DNA from: DASQEH01 sp035633755
GTDB taxonomy: Bacteria > Actinomycetota > Actinomycetes > Propionibacteriales > Nocardioidaceae
DNA length: 64,000 bases
Direction of reading: 5' to 3'
NCBI GenBank assembly: GCA_035633755.1
Contig: DASQEH010000052.1
Span: 109,428 to 173,427, forward strand
A model generated the notes under the pieces. That model was not told the origin of the DNA, did not search any database, and saw only the letters and a program-made list of their open reading frames with translations. The translations under genes and the position numbers were made by a program. Below are positions 1-8,437 of this stretch, piece after piece. Each line of letters starts with the position of its first letter. Position 1 is the first letter of the stretch.

Positions 1-375
1 GACGCCATGCAGGCGTTGTGGGCCGACGACGAAGGCGTCGTATGCGTACATCCGGCAGCGGCGCCCATCCGGGGGCACGGCTTGGTCATGCGCTCGTGGA
101 TGGCGTTGATGGCGAATGCGCCCTACATCCAGTTCTTCCTCACCGATGTGGAGGCCGTGGTGGTCGACGACCTCGCGTCGGTGACCTGTACCGAGAATGT
201 GTTGTCGGCCACTCCGGACACACCTGTGGGCGTTTTTGCCGGCGCCAGCGCCGCCGCGACCAACGTCTTCAGGCGTACGCCGTCGGGTTGGCGGTTGTGG
301 ATCCATCACGCATCACCGGTACTGTCGGACCCGCAATTGGACCCGGCCGAGCCCGGCGAGGGAGGTGCGTCGTGA
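1..375 (+). CDS. NTF2/SnoaL-like protein, 5'-truncated
   Basis: The frame is open at the first base of the window, so the true start lies upstream; the first in-window ATG is at 7. What remains is the C-terminal 124 residues of a compact alpha+beta protein of the NTF2/SnoaL-like superfamily (ketosteroid-isomerase fold). The run WADDEGVVCVHP, an RSW helix and the closing WRLWIHHASPV strand are typical of this family in actinobacteria. No catalytic role can be assigned. Its stop codon overlaps the folB start (GTGA), so it is co-translated with the folate genes; a folP gene is expected further upstream but is outside the window. Confidence 0.7.
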   Translation, partial: DAMQALWADDEGVVCVHPAAAPIRGHGLVMRSWMALMANAPYIQFFLTDVEAVVVDDLASVTCTENVLSATPDTPVGVFAGASAAATNVFRRTPSGWRLWIHHASPVLSDPQLDPAEPGEGGAS

Positions 376-758
376 CGCACGCTGAGGATCGGCCGACCGA
401 TCGACTGAAGCTGCGAGGCCTGCGCGCTGTCGGGCACCACGGGGTGCTGGAGGCTGAGCGCCGAGACGGCCAGGAGTTCGTCGTGGACGTCGAGCTCGCC
501 CTCGATACCCGCCCCGCGGCCGGAGCGGACGACCTTGCTGCGACGGTCCACTACGGAGATCTCGCGGAGCGCCTGCACCGCGCCATCGAGACGGACCCGG
601 TCGACCTGATCGAGACGCTCGCGCAACGCCTTGCCGATGTTTGCCTGGAAGAGTCACCGGTGCTCTCGGTTGACGTTACTGTCCACAAGCCACATGCGCC
701 CATTCGGGTGGCGTTCGACGACGTCAGCCTCACTATCCACCGGAGCCGCGATGACTGA
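372..758 (+). CDS. folB: Dihydroneopterin aldolase FolB
   Basis: Converts 7,8-dihydroneopterin to 6-hydroxymethyl-7,8-dihydropterin plus glycolaldehyde in cytosolic tetrahydrofolate synthesis. The 128-residue product has the family length (about 120). It carries the early LRGLRAVGHHGVLEAER stretch, which includes the pterin-site glutamate region, and the late VTVHKPHAPI strand holding the conserved catalytic lysine. The GTG start at 372 overlaps the stop of the preceding gene by four bases (GTGA), and the 3' end overlaps folK by eight bases, so it lies in a translationally coupled folate operon. Confidence 0.93.
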   Translation: MTHAEDRPTDRLKLRGLRAVGHHGVLEAERRDGQEFVVDVELALDTRPAAGADDLAATVHYGDLAERLHRAIETDPVDLIETLAQRLADVCLEESPVLSVDVTVHKPHAPIRVAFDDVSLTIHRSRDD

Positions 759-1311
759 GACCCCGAACCCGAACATCGACCCCGACACGCTGACCGGGGA
801 CATGCGACCGATTCGCCCCGCCGTGCTGTCCCTCGGAAGCAATGCCGGCGACCGCCCCGCCATCCTTCAGGGCGCCATCGAAGCGCTGGCCGACACCCCG
901 GAGGTACGCATCGTCGCGGTCTCCTCGGTGTACGAGACCACTCCCGTCGACGCCCCGGACGGCTCGCCGGACTTCTTCAACATCATCTTGTTGGTTGACA
1001 CCACCTTGTCGGTGGCGATGCTGCTCGACAGGGCTCAGGCGGTCGAGTCCGCGTTCGGCCGCGAGCGCAGGGAGCTGAACGGTCCGCGCACGCTCGACGT
1101 CGACCTCATCGTGGTGGGGGATCGACTGTCCGACAGTGAGGACCTCGTCCTGCCGCACCCCCGGGCCCACGAGCGGGCGTTCGTGTTGGTGCCGTGGTAC
1201 GAGATCGACCAACGCGCGCAGATCCCGGGTAGGGGCAAGATCGCCGACCTGTTGACCGACATCGACACGTCTGCGGTGGTACGCCGCGACGATCTGGAAC
1301 TGGAAGTCTGA
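751..1311 (+). CDS. folK: HPPK, 6-hydroxymethyl-dihydropterin pyrophosphokinase FolK
   Basis: Transfers pyrophosphate from ATP to 6-hydroxymethyl-dihydropterin, the step after FolB. The 186 residues show the HPPK signatures LSLGSNAGDR near residue 27, LNGPRTLDVDLI (metal and substrate binding) near 109, and LPHPRAHERAFVLVP near 132. An N-terminal extension of about 22 residues precedes the fold, so a later start is possible. The ATG at 751 was chosen because it overlaps the folB stop (ATGACTGA). Cytosolic. Confidence 0.95.
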   Translation: MTETPNPNIDPDTLTGDMRPIRPAVLSLGSNAGDRPAILQGAIEALADTPEVRIVAVSSVYETTPVDAPDGSPDFFNIILLVDTTLSVAMLLDRAQAVESAFGRERRELNGPRTLDVDLIVVGDRLSDSEDLVLPHPRAHERAFVLVPWYEIDQRAQIPGRGKIADLLTDIDTSAVVRRDDLELEV

Positions 1312-1318
1312 CAGCCCG

Positions 1319-1798
1319 TTGGCCGAACAGATCGACCCCAACCGGGTCACCATCGGCCCCACGAGGTTCCGGTACTTGGCCGCTGCCTGTGCTCTGGGTG
1401 CCTTGGTCGGCTACACGATGGTGCCGTTCACGCAGTGGCTCAACGGCACCGCTCCGACCATCACCCCCACCTCGATCGGCGTCCTCGCCGTCATCGCCGT
1501 TGTCCTGGCGCTGCTGGCGTACTCGACCTATCGCACAGTCCACCGTGACCGGCAGCCCATGGAGCCGCACCGCGCCGTCAACCTGCTTCTCCTGGCCAAG
1601 GCGAGCGCGTTGATGGGGGCCTTCGTCACCGGTGGCTACCTCGGCTTCGGCTCGCAGTTCCTTGACTCCATGGACATCGTGCTGCCCCGGGAGCGAGTAT
1701 TTCGTTCCGCGGCCGCCGCGGCAGGCGCCATCGCAATCGTGATCTGCGCCCTGCTGCTGGAGCGCGCCTGCCGGATCCCACGCGACCCCGAGGAATAG
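1319..1798 (+). CDS. DUF3180 family membrane protein
   Basis: A 159-residue integral membrane protein with four hydrophobic segments: about residues 20-40, 55-75, 90-115 and 125-147. Membrane proteins of this family sit directly after folK in many actinobacteria (Rv3605c in Mycobacterium tuberculosis), which is the main support for the assignment. The function of the family is unknown. The start is a TTG seven bases after the folK stop; short spacing and the same strand put it in the fol operon. Confidence 0.8.
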   Translation: MAEQIDPNRVTIGPTRFRYLAAACALGALVGYTMVPFTQWLNGTAPTITPTSIGVLAVIAVVLALLAYSTYRTVHRDRQPMEPHRAVNLLLLAKASALMGAFVTGGYLGFGSQFLDSMDIVLPRERVFRSAAAAAGAIAIVICALLLERACRIPRDPEE

Positions 1799-1807
1799 CA
1801 TCGGGGC

Positions 1808-2473
1808 ATGTCACGCGGGCGCCGGGTCCAGCGCAATGTGAGAGCCGTCGTGGCAGCGGTGCTGCTGGTCGTCTCCGCGGTGGCTGTGTTCGCCGCGGTT
1901 GCGTCGTCCACCGCCGTCGGCGCTGCCGCGATCGTCTCGGTGGTCGCAGGCGGTGCCGCAGCGCTCGTCTTGCATCGCGAGGTGACACAGACACGCCGCG
2001 CGGCGGCTCGGACCCGAGCACGGCAGGCGCGGTCCTTCAGCACTGTAGTGACGCGGGCGTCGGCGGATCACGCCCGGCTCGTTGCCGCGACCGCGACCCG
2101 GCTAGGCGAGCGTGAGCGGACCATTCGCAGGCTCCAACGCGCTGTGGGCCTCGCCGTGAAACGAGCCGACATCGCGGAGCAGCACGCCGCTGCGGCCGAG
2201 CAGCGAGCTGTCGCCGCGGAAGAAAGGGCGACTGCTGCCCAGGCGCAGCTCAACGCTGAGGCGGAGCGGGCCCGCGCCAGCCAAGCCCGGCTGTCGGAGC
2301 TGCTCGACGCCGTGCTGAGCGACCGTACCTCGACGCCCGCGGTCGACGACACCGCGGACGCCGATGGTGACGGCGCCGATGTCGACGACGCCCTCCCCGC
2401 CGTGATCGATCTGCTGGCCTGGGAGGAGCGCAACAGCTCCACCCGCCCGTCGTCGCCACGTCGGCACGCCTAG
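1808..2473 (+). CDS. Two-TM coiled-coil protein, function unknown
   Basis: A 221-residue protein with two adjacent N-terminal membrane segments (about 15-36 and 38-57). A long Ala/Arg/Glu/Gln-rich heptad region follows (about 85-170, including runs such as AEQRAVAAEERATAAQAQL) that should form a coiled coil, then an acidic Asp-rich stretch and a basic tail. It starts nine bases after the DUF3180 gene. A small alanine/arginine-rich membrane protein occupies the same place in mycobacteria (Rv3604c). It could be an envelope scaffold, but no function can be assigned from sequence. Confidence 0.7.
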   Translation: MSRGRRVQRNVRAVVAAVLLVVSAVAVFAAVASSTAVGAAAIVSVVAGGAAALVLHREVTQTRRAAARTRARQARSFSTVVTRASADHARLVAATATRLGERERTIRRLQRAVGLAVKRADIAEQHAAAAEQRAVAAEERATAAQAQLNAEAERARASQARLSELLDAVLSDRTSTPAVDDTADADGDGADVDDALPAVIDLLAWEERNSSTRPSSPRRHA

Positions 2474-2483
2474 GGTCGCCGGC

Positions 2484-3665
2484 TCAGTGCACCGGGCCGC
2501 TCGATGAGACGCTGACCTGGCTCTCGGAGACTCCGGAAGCCTCGGCGCCAACCGAGCGCCGAAGGGCCTCGTGCAGGGTGTTCGGTGTCAGTACGCCCAG
2601 GAACCGGGCACCATCGAGGACGGCCACCCACCCGGCGTCCCACTGAAGCATCGTGGACAGGGCATCCTTGAGCGAGGCGTCGGTCGGGACCCAGGCATCC
2701 ATGCGTTCGGCGCGGTCGCCGACCGTGCCTGGCCCTTGGGCTGCCTCGGCGCTGATCCATCCCCGTAGCGCATCGTCGGCCCCCACGACAACGGCCCACC
2801 GAGCACCTTGCGCCTCCAGCGTGAGGTGCGCCTGGGCGAGGGTGTCGTCGCCGTGCACCACGGGTGGGCGCTCGAGGTCCGAGGGCTCGATGGCGGTGAC
2901 CGCGAGACGGCGAAGGCCACGATCGGCTCCCACGAACTCTGCGACGAACGCGTCCGCCGGCGATCCCAGGACGCGTGCGGGTGTGTCGTACTGCGCCAGG
3001 CGGCCACCCGGCTCGAAGACCGCGACACGGTCGCCGAGCCGAACGGCCTCCTCGATGTCATGGGTGACGAGGACGACGGTCTTCGCCAGCGTTGACTGGA
3101 TCTGCAGGAACTGATCCTGCAACCGACCACGGACGACAGGGTCGACCGCTCCGAACGGCTCGTCCATCAGCAAGACGTCAGGGTCGGCCGCCAGCGCCCT
3201 GGCGACGCCGACCCGCTGGCGCTGGCCGCCGGAGAGCTGGTGTGGGTACCGGTCGGCGAAGCTGGTGGGATCGAGGTCCATCGTCGCCAACAGCTCGTCC
3301 ACGCGGTCGTTGACGCGCTTCTTGTCCCAGCCGAGCAGCCGGGGGATCGTCGCCACGTTGGCCCGGATGGTCTGATGGGGGAACAGACCGATCTGCTGGA
3401 TCACGTATCCCATCCGGCGCCGAAGCTGGACGGCGTCCATATCGGTGACGTCCTCGCCGTCGACCTCGATGCGACCGGTGGTCGGCTCGATCAGACGATT
3501 GATCATCTTGAGGGTCGTCGACTTCCCGCACCCGGACGGACCGACCAGCGTCACCAGGCTCTGCCGGGGGATGTCGAGGTCGAGCTCCTGCACCGCGACG
3601 GTGCCCCCCTCGTAGGTCTTGCCTACCCTCTTCAGGCGGATCATCAGGTCTGAGTTACCGTCCAT
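2484..3665 (-). CDS. Osmoprotectant ABC transporter ATPase with CBS domains (OpuCA/ProV type)
   Basis: Energises import of a quaternary-amine osmolyte (glycine betaine, choline, carnitine or similar; the substrate cannot be read from sequence). The 393 residues contain a Walker A GPSGCGKST near residue 42, the Q-loop, the signature LSGGQRQRVGVARAL near 143, a Walker B LLMDEP and the switch histidine in LVTHDIEEA. Two C-terminal CBS repeats (about 245-375) are typical of the OpuCA branch and usually sense ionic strength or nucleotides. It is divergent from the permease gene, and the two ATG codons interlock in one CATG at 3663-3666. An alternative start at 3644 would separate the genes by 19 bp. 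Confidence 0.9.
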   Translation of the reverse strand: MDGNSDLMIRLKRVGKTYEGGTVAVQELDLDIPRQSLVTLVGPSGCGKSTTLKMINRLIEPTTGRIEVDGEDVTDMDAVQLRRRMGYVIQQIGLFPHQTIRANVATIPRLLGWDKKRVNDRVDELLATMDLDPTSFADRYPHQLSGGQRQRVGVARALAADPDVLLMDEPFGAVDPVVRGRLQDQFLQIQSTLAKTVVLVTHDIEEAVRLGDRVAVFEPGGRLAQYDTPARVLGSPADAFVAEFVGADRGLRRLAVTAIEPSDLERPPVVHGDDTLAQAHLTLEAQGARWAVVVGADDALRGWISAEAAQGPGTVGDRAERMDAWVPTDASLKDALSTMLQWDAGWVAVLDGARFLGVLTPNTLHEALRRSVGAEASGVSESQVSVSSSGPVH

Positions 3666-4401
3666 GACTGTGACCTTACTGCCGGGGAGGGACACCACAG
3701 ATGCGGCGTTGGAGTCCGCCCCATCGGTCCCCCAGTGCTACATCGAGAACACGTGGTGGTGCCCGTACTACTGGAGTGACCGCCGGCCCGAGCTGGTCGA
3801 AGCACTCATCCAGCACCTCGAGCTCACGGTGGCCTCGGTGGCAGTCGGGTTGGCCTTCGCGTTCCCGCTCGCCCTGCTCGCCCGCCGCTACGGGAGGCTG
3901 GAGTCGACGGTTCTCGCCGTCACCACGATGATCTACACGATTCCGTCCCTGGCGTTGTTCTCGCTCTTCGCGCCATACACCGGGTTGACTGCACGGACGG
4001 TCATCATCGGTCTGGCCCTGTACTCACTGACGATCCTGGTGCGCAACATCCTTGCCGGCCTGCAGGCGGTCCCGGGTGATGTTCGCGAGGCGGCTATCGG
4101 CTCGGGCTACGGTGCCGGCCGGATGCTGCTCCAGATCGAGCTGCCGCTCGCGATGCCGGTGATCATGGCCGGTCTTCGGGTGGCCACCGTCTCCACTGTC
4201 GCCTTGGTGACCGTGGGATCCATCGTCGGTCCGTACGGCGGGCTGGGCAATCTGCTCCTGGACGCGGTGAGCAGCCAGTTCAGGGCGCAGATCCTGGCGG
4301 CCAGCGTGCTCTGCGTCGCCCTCGCCGTTGCGCTGGACTTGCTTCTCGTGGTCGCGCAGCGGCTCGCGACTCCCTGGACCCGAGTCGGCGGGAAGGGCTG
4401 A
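3664..4401 (+). CDS. Osmoprotectant ABC transporter permease 1
   Basis: Inner-membrane channel subunit of the glycine betaine/choline-type importer. The 245-residue protein has a hydrophilic N-terminus with a tryptophan-rich patch (NTWWCPYYW), about six membrane helices, and the EAA-loop region that contacts the ATPase (VREAAIGSGYGAGRMLLQIE near 140). The ATG at 3664 was chosen as the first in-frame start with a family-like N-terminus; the GTG at 3670 is equally possible. The coding start lies back-to-back with the ATPase gene, leaving no separate promoter region, so its promoter must lie inside the neighbouring coding sequence. Confidence 0.87.
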   Translation: MTVTLLPGRDTTDAALESAPSVPQCYIENTWWCPYYWSDRRPELVEALIQHLELTVASVAVGLAFAFPLALLARRYGRLESTVLAVTTMIYTIPSLALFSLFAPYTGLTARTVIIGLALYSLTILVRNILAGLQAVPGDVREAAIGSGYGAGRMLLQIELPLAMPVIMAGLRVATVSTVALVTVGSIVGPYGGLGNLLLDAVSSQFRAQILAASVLCVALAVALDLLLVVAQRLATPWTRVGGKG

Positions 4402-4405
4402 GGCC

Positions 4406-5092
4406 GTGATCTCGGACGCCTGGGCGTACCTGCTCGACGGTGACAGCTGGTCCGGCACCGAAGGGATCGCGACCTTCGGACTGCAACAGATCCTGCTGAC
4501 CTTGACCGCCCTGGTCATCGCCATGGTGGTCGGCCTGCCGATCGCCCTCTGGGCCGGGCACACCGGTCGGGGCGGCTTCTTGGCCATCAACGTCTCCAAC
4601 ATCGGGCGGGCGATCCCCGTGTTCGCCGTGCTGCTGGTGCTCGCCCTCGGACCGGTGGGCTCAGCGGAGTTCGGGCCGTATGGCCGGGCCGGGCTGGCGA
4701 CGCTCATCGCGCTGGTGCTGTTCGCGCTGCCACCCATCATCACCAACGCCTACGTCGGTATGCGCGAGGTCGACAAGGACATCGTCGAGGCTTCGCGCGG
4801 GATGGGAATGCGTGACTGGGACGTGTTCCGCGGTATCGAGCTGCCTCTGGCCGCGTCGGTCATCTTCACCGGGGTCCGGCTGGCGCTCGTCCAGGTGTGG
4901 GCGACCGCGACGATCGCGGCCCTGGTGGCAGGCCCGGGTCTGGGCAGGATCATCACCTCGGGATACGCCAACCAACGCGGCTACCAGGTGTTCGCCGGGG
5001 CCTTGCTGGTCGCACTGGGAGCCCTGCTGCTCGAAGGCTTGGCCGTGCTGGGCGAACGCCGATTCGACCCGATGAGGGTGGCTCGACGCTGA
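4406..5092 (+). CDS. Osmoprotectant ABC transporter permease 2
   Basis: Second membrane subunit, expected to pair with the permease encoded just upstream (4-bp gap). Its 228 residues hold about five to six membrane helices and an EAA-loop (VDKDIVEASRGMGMRDWDVF near 125) for ATPase docking. The GTG at 4406 immediately follows the upstream stop and is the only start giving a normal N-terminus (VISDAWAYLLDG). Two-permease, one-ATPase, one-binding-protein systems are the usual layout for OpuB/OpuC-like importers. Confidence 0.87.
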   Translation: MISDAWAYLLDGDSWSGTEGIATFGLQQILLTLTALVIAMVVGLPIALWAGHTGRGGFLAINVSNIGRAIPVFAVLLVLALGPVGSAEFGPYGRAGLATLIALVLFALPPIITNAYVGMREVDKDIVEASRGMGMRDWDVFRGIELPLAASVIFTGVRLALVQVWATATIAALVAGPGLGRIITSGYANQRGYQVFAGALLVALGALLLEGLAVLGERRFDPMRVARR

Positions 5093-5208
5093 CCTGGCCG
5101 GTCCGCTGCGTAATTTCGAACGCACAACGATCGGTGCGGCGGGTTGTCGCGGAACGCGTAACGGACTTGACTGTTCGTCGGGGTGCCCTGAGGTGCCCAT
5201 CGGACACG

Positions 5209-5222
5209 CGCGGAGCTCCGCG
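5209..5222. promoter_or_regulatory. 14-bp perfect palindrome upstream of osmolyte-binding lipoprotein gene
   Basis: CGCGGAGCTCCGCG is a perfect 7+7 inverted repeat ending 23 bases before the ATG of the binding-protein gene and upstream of its likely ribosome binding site (AAGGTGG near 5230). A direct repeat GGTGCCC-TGA-GGTGCCC lies just before it (5182-5198). It could be an operator or an mRNA hairpin controlling the lipoprotein. In GC-rich DNA such palindromes also arise by chance. Confidence 0.3.
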
Positions 5223-5245
5223 GGACACAGAAGGTGGTTCTCCTC

Positions 5246-6220
5246 ATGAGGTCACGTCGCAGAATCGCTCTTGCCTTCAGCACCATCGCCTTGCTCGCCA
5301 CCGCTGCCTGCGGTTCTGGTGACGCGATTGACGATGCCGATGACGCCGGCGACCAGCCCACGGAGGAGAGCAGCGCCGCAACCGACCAGGGCGCGCTCAC
5401 GCTGTCTGGGCAGAACTTCACCGAGATGCAGGTCATGGCTGCGATGTACGAGCAGGTCCTGACCGACGCCGGCTACGACGTCACGACCAAGCTGGTCACC
5501 ACCCGTGACATCTACCTCAAGCAGATGAGCGACGGCAAGGTGGACGTGGTCCCTGAGTACCTGGCTGGTATCACCGACTTCCTGCACATCCAGGCCAACG
5601 GTGAGAACGCCAAGCCGGTGTCGTCGAACGACCCTCAGGCCACGCTGGACGCCCTGGAGCCCCTTGCCGCCGAGGCGAACATCACGATGCTGGAGCCTTC
5701 CCAGGCCACCGACCAGAACGCATTCTTCGTGACGAAGGATTTCGCCGCTGAGAACAACCTCGAGACCTTGTCGGACCTGGCGAAGATGGACATGGACATC
5801 ACCTTGGCAGCCCCCGAGGACTGCGCTGGGCGACCCGACTGCGAGGGCGGGCTCACCGAGGTGTACGGGCTGAACATCGAGAAGATCATCCCGACTGGCT
5901 TCGGAGGAGCGGCGACGCTGGAGTCCGTCAAGGACGGTGAGTCGCAGCTGGGTGAGACGGGGACGACCGACGGCAGCCTGGAATCGCAGGGCCTCGTCCT
6001 GCTGGAGGACGACAAGGGCATCCAGCCGGCCCAGAACCTGACGCCGGCGGTGAGCTCCGAGTTCCTCGACGCCCACCCCGACGTGGCCGACGCGCTGAAT
6101 GAGCTGTCCGCCACGCTGACGACCGAGGACTTGGCGAAGCTCAACTTCGCGGTGGACGCCGAGCGCCAGAAGCCCGCGGACGTGGCCGAGGCCTATCTTT
6201 CCGACAAGGGCCTCATCTAG
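5246..6220 (+). CDS. Osmoprotectant-binding lipoprotein (OpuAC-type SBP)
   Basis: Extracellular solute receptor of the ABC importer. The 324-residue precursor begins with a charged MRSRRR, a hydrophobic signal core and a lipobox LATAAC with the lipidated cysteine at residue 22. An acidic low-complexity linker follows, then a two-lobed OpuAC-like domain (LTLSGQNFTEMQVMAAMYEQ onward). The ATG at 5246 was chosen over an upstream in-frame GTG because it has an AAGGTGG site about nine bases away and starts a proper signal peptide. A 153-bp gap separates it from the permease genes, so it may have its own promoter. Confidence 0.9.
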   Translation: MRSRRRIALAFSTIALLATAACGSGDAIDDADDAGDQPTEESSAATDQGALTLSGQNFTEMQVMAAMYEQVLTDAGYDVTTKLVTTRDIYLKQMSDGKVDVVPEYLAGITDFLHIQANGENAKPVSSNDPQATLDALEPLAAEANITMLEPSQATDQNAFFVTKDFAAENNLETLSDLAKMDMDITLAAPEDCAGRPDCEGGLTEVYGLNIEKIIPTGFGGAATLESVKDGESQLGETGTTDGSLESQGLVLLEDDKGIQPAQNLTPAVSSEFLDAHPDVADALNELSATLTTEDLAKLNFAVDAERQKPADVAEAYLSDKGLI

Positions 6221-6277
6221 TCGACCTGCGGGCCGGCACCTGGTAGCCGGGCCCACCTCGCCAACCGTTAGGGAGAC

Positions 6278-7390
6278 ATGGCACCCAGTCGCATCTATCT
6301 GGTGGGGACCACCGGACATCCGAACTATGGGGACGAGCTCATCGGCGCCTCGTGGCTGCGCTACCTGGCGCGAACCAGCCCGGACGCCGAGGTGTGGCTG
6401 GACAGCCCGTCGCCGGGAGGGTCGGAGCTGCTGCTGGGCCACTTGCACCCCAACGTGCGCTTCGTTGACACCGTGTTCCAGCTGGCCTGGGCCGCGCCCT
6501 CGGAGGAGCCATGGGTGGTTGCCGACTTCGTGGGCAACGCCACGCGCCACCCGGGAGTCGTTCCACGGCGGGCTGCCGGCGTGGATCTTCTCCACGGGGT
6601 CGACGTCTTCCACATCCTCGGAGGTGGATATCTCAACGCGATCTGGCCAAGGCACGTCGGGATCCTTGCGGCCGGGGATGTCTTGGCACGCGAGTTCCAG
6701 GCCAGATCTGCGCTCACCGGGGCGGGGCTGACGCCATCGGCTGCGTCGGGAGCGCTGCTCAGCCGGCTGACGACGAGCTACTCCGTACTCGACGTTCGTG
6801 ACGACGACTCCGCGAAGCTGTTGGGCGAGCGGGCGACCAGTTCCGGCGACGACTCGTTCTTGGACCTCGGTCAGCACCTCTACGACAAGCGCGACTCCAG
6901 GCCCGTGATGATGACTCTGCAGGCCGACCTCGCCGACATCGGCATCAGCGCCGTTGCCGAAGCGGCCCTGGAGTGCCTGCAGAGCTGGGGCGTCTCTGGT
7001 GAGGACGTCGGCTACGTCGAGGCCATGCCCGGCTCCGACCGGCATGTGTTCAACCTGCTCGACCCGTTGCTTCCCGGCATGCGGTTCTATCCGTTCACCG
7101 AGGTGTGGCGAGAGGGACTGCCTGCGCGTGCCGGCCAACGCTGGTTGACGACTCGTCTTCATATGCATCTCTTGGCGGCGGCGGTGGGGGCTGAGGGAGC
7201 GGTGATCCCCGTCGAAGCCGACGCCTACGACGCGACGCACGGCGCGCTCATCACAGGCGGTTCTGGCTGGACTGCTGTGCGCCCGGGTGAGCCGACGCCT
7301 CTGCCCGGCTCCGATGTGGGCTTCGGCCCTCGCGCCGCTGAGCGGCGGGGCGACAAGCGCGCCGTGGCAGCCGCTATCTACCGGCAATAG
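6278..7390 (+). CDS. Polysaccharide pyruvyl transferase family protein
   Basis: Family PF04230 enzymes transfer the pyruvate group of phosphoenolpyruvate onto a glycan hydroxyl as a ketal, adding negative charge to cell-wall or exopolysaccharides. The 370-residue protein shows the N-terminal IYLVGTTGHPNYGDELI motif (NxGDxxI), a central FHILGGGYLN loop, and the C-terminal TTRLHMHLLAAAVGAEGAV (family motif S/T-x-R-L-H). A reasonable GGGAGA ribosome binding site precedes the ATG at 6278. No other glycan gene is adjacent; the nearest are the nonulosonic-acid genes about 46 kb away. The acceptor is unknown. Confidence 0.83.
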   Translation: MAPSRIYLVGTTGHPNYGDELIGASWLRYLARTSPDAEVWLDSPSPGGSELLLGHLHPNVRFVDTVFQLAWAAPSEEPWVVADFVGNATRHPGVVPRRAAGVDLLHGVDVFHILGGGYLNAIWPRHVGILAAGDVLAREFQARSALTGAGLTPSAASGALLSRLTTSYSVLDVRDDDSAKLLGERATSSGDDSFLDLGQHLYDKRDSRPVMMTLQADLADIGISAVAEAALECLQSWGVSGEDVGYVEAMPGSDRHVFNLLDPLLPGMRFYPFTEVWREGLPARAGQRWLTTRLHMHLLAAAVGAEGAVIPVEADAYDATHGALITGGSGWTAVRPGEPTPLPGSDVGFGPRAAERRGDKRAVAAAIYRQ

Positions 7391-7549
7391 CCGCTGCGCG
7401 GCGGAGGCGACTGCTGCCGTCTCGGGCCCGCCCGTTCGGGAGTAGATCGCCGGGTTCAGACGTTACTCTTGGCGAGCGCGCGACCTGAGCGCGCGAGCGC
7501 ACCCCTCCGGTACCTGCAAGGGTGGTGCCGGATCGAAAGGCGGAGTGCC

Positions 7550-8437
7550 ATGGCGGGGCAGCGGCTCAGAGTTGGCGTCATCGGAGCCGGTCGGGTCGGA
7601 GCGGTGCTGGCGTCGGCCTTGCGCTCGGCAGGCCATGAGATCGTCGCGGTGGCGGGAGAGTCTGCGGCGTCACGCACACGCATCGAGACCATGCTGCCCG
7701 GCGTGACCGTCGCCAAGCCCACCGACGTTGCGAAGTCGGCCGATGTCCTGCTGCTCACGGTCCCCGACGACGCCCTCGACAACGTCGTCCGCATGCTCGT
7801 GGCGTCGCGAGCGATCCGGTCGGGCCACCTCGTCGTCCATACGAGTGGCCGACACGGAATGGCCGTGCTCGAGCCGGCCTTGGCCATCGGCGCTCGTGGG
7901 ATCGCCCTGCACCCGGCATTGACCTTCACCGGAACCGACGTGGACCTGCCACGCCTGGCGGGCTGCCTCTATGGCGTCACCTGCGCTCCCGAGGAACGCG
8001 CCGCGGCCGAGGCTCTCGTCCAGGATCTCGGAGGTGGAGTGGTATGGATCGAGGAACGCAACCGAACGCTCTACCACGCCGCACTCGCCCACGGAGCAAA
8101 CCACCTCGTCACCTTGGTCTCGGAGTCGATGAGTCTGCTCAGGGAGGCGGGCTCCACTGACCCAGCGGCGATGTTGCGTCCGCTGCTCACCGCCGCGCTG
8201 GACAACGTACTGGTCTATGGGGACGCCGCCTTGACAGGGCCAATCGTCCGGGGCGACGTCCAGACGGTGGCCGAGCACGTGCGTGCCCTGGCGTCGTCAC
8301 CGGAGGCGCTTCGGTCATACATACAGATGGCGCGGGCAACGGCGCTCCACGCGGTACGCGACGGCCGGTTGGACCCCCGGCGCGCCGCTGCGCTGACAAG
8401 CGTCCTGGACGCCGCAACGGAGTGGTCCGCAAGGTGA
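7550..8437 (+). CDS. DUF2520/Rossmann-like NAD(P)-binding oxidoreductase
   Basis: A 295-residue protein with an N-terminal Rossmann fold (VGVIGAGRVGAVLASALRSAGH at about 6-27, a GxGxxG/A dinucleotide motif) and a C-terminal helical dimerisation domain like ketopantoate or 6-phosphogluconate-type reductases (DUF2520). The context before panC suggests a role linked to pantothenate synthesis; a ketopantoate reductase-like activity has been proposed for such neighbours but is not shown by sequence. The ATG at 7550 has a good AAAGGCGGAG site. It overlaps panC by four bases (GTGA). The equivalent in M. tuberculosis is Rv3603c. Confidence 0.82.
   Translation: MAGQRLRVGVIGAGRVGAVLASALRSAGHEIVAVAGESAASRTRIETMLPGVTVAKPTDVAKSADVLLLTVPDDALDNVVRMLVASRAIRSGHLVVHTSGRHGMAVLEPALAIGARGIALHPALTFTGTDVDLPRLAGCLYGVTCAPEERAAAEALVQDLGGGVVWIEERNRTLYHAALAHGANHLVTLVSESMSLLREAGSTDPAAMLRPLLTAALDNVLVYGDAALTGPIVRGDVQTVAEHVRALASSPEALRSYIQMARATALHAVRDGRLDPRRAAALTSVLDAATEWSAR

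Noticed and set aside
5252..7387. 711-codon open frame on the minus strand across the osmolyte-binding and pyruvyl transferase genes
   Set aside because: It is antisense to two genes with clear family motifs and a lipobox. Its translation is His/Gly/Arg/Val-rich low complexity, the usual GC-frame artefact.
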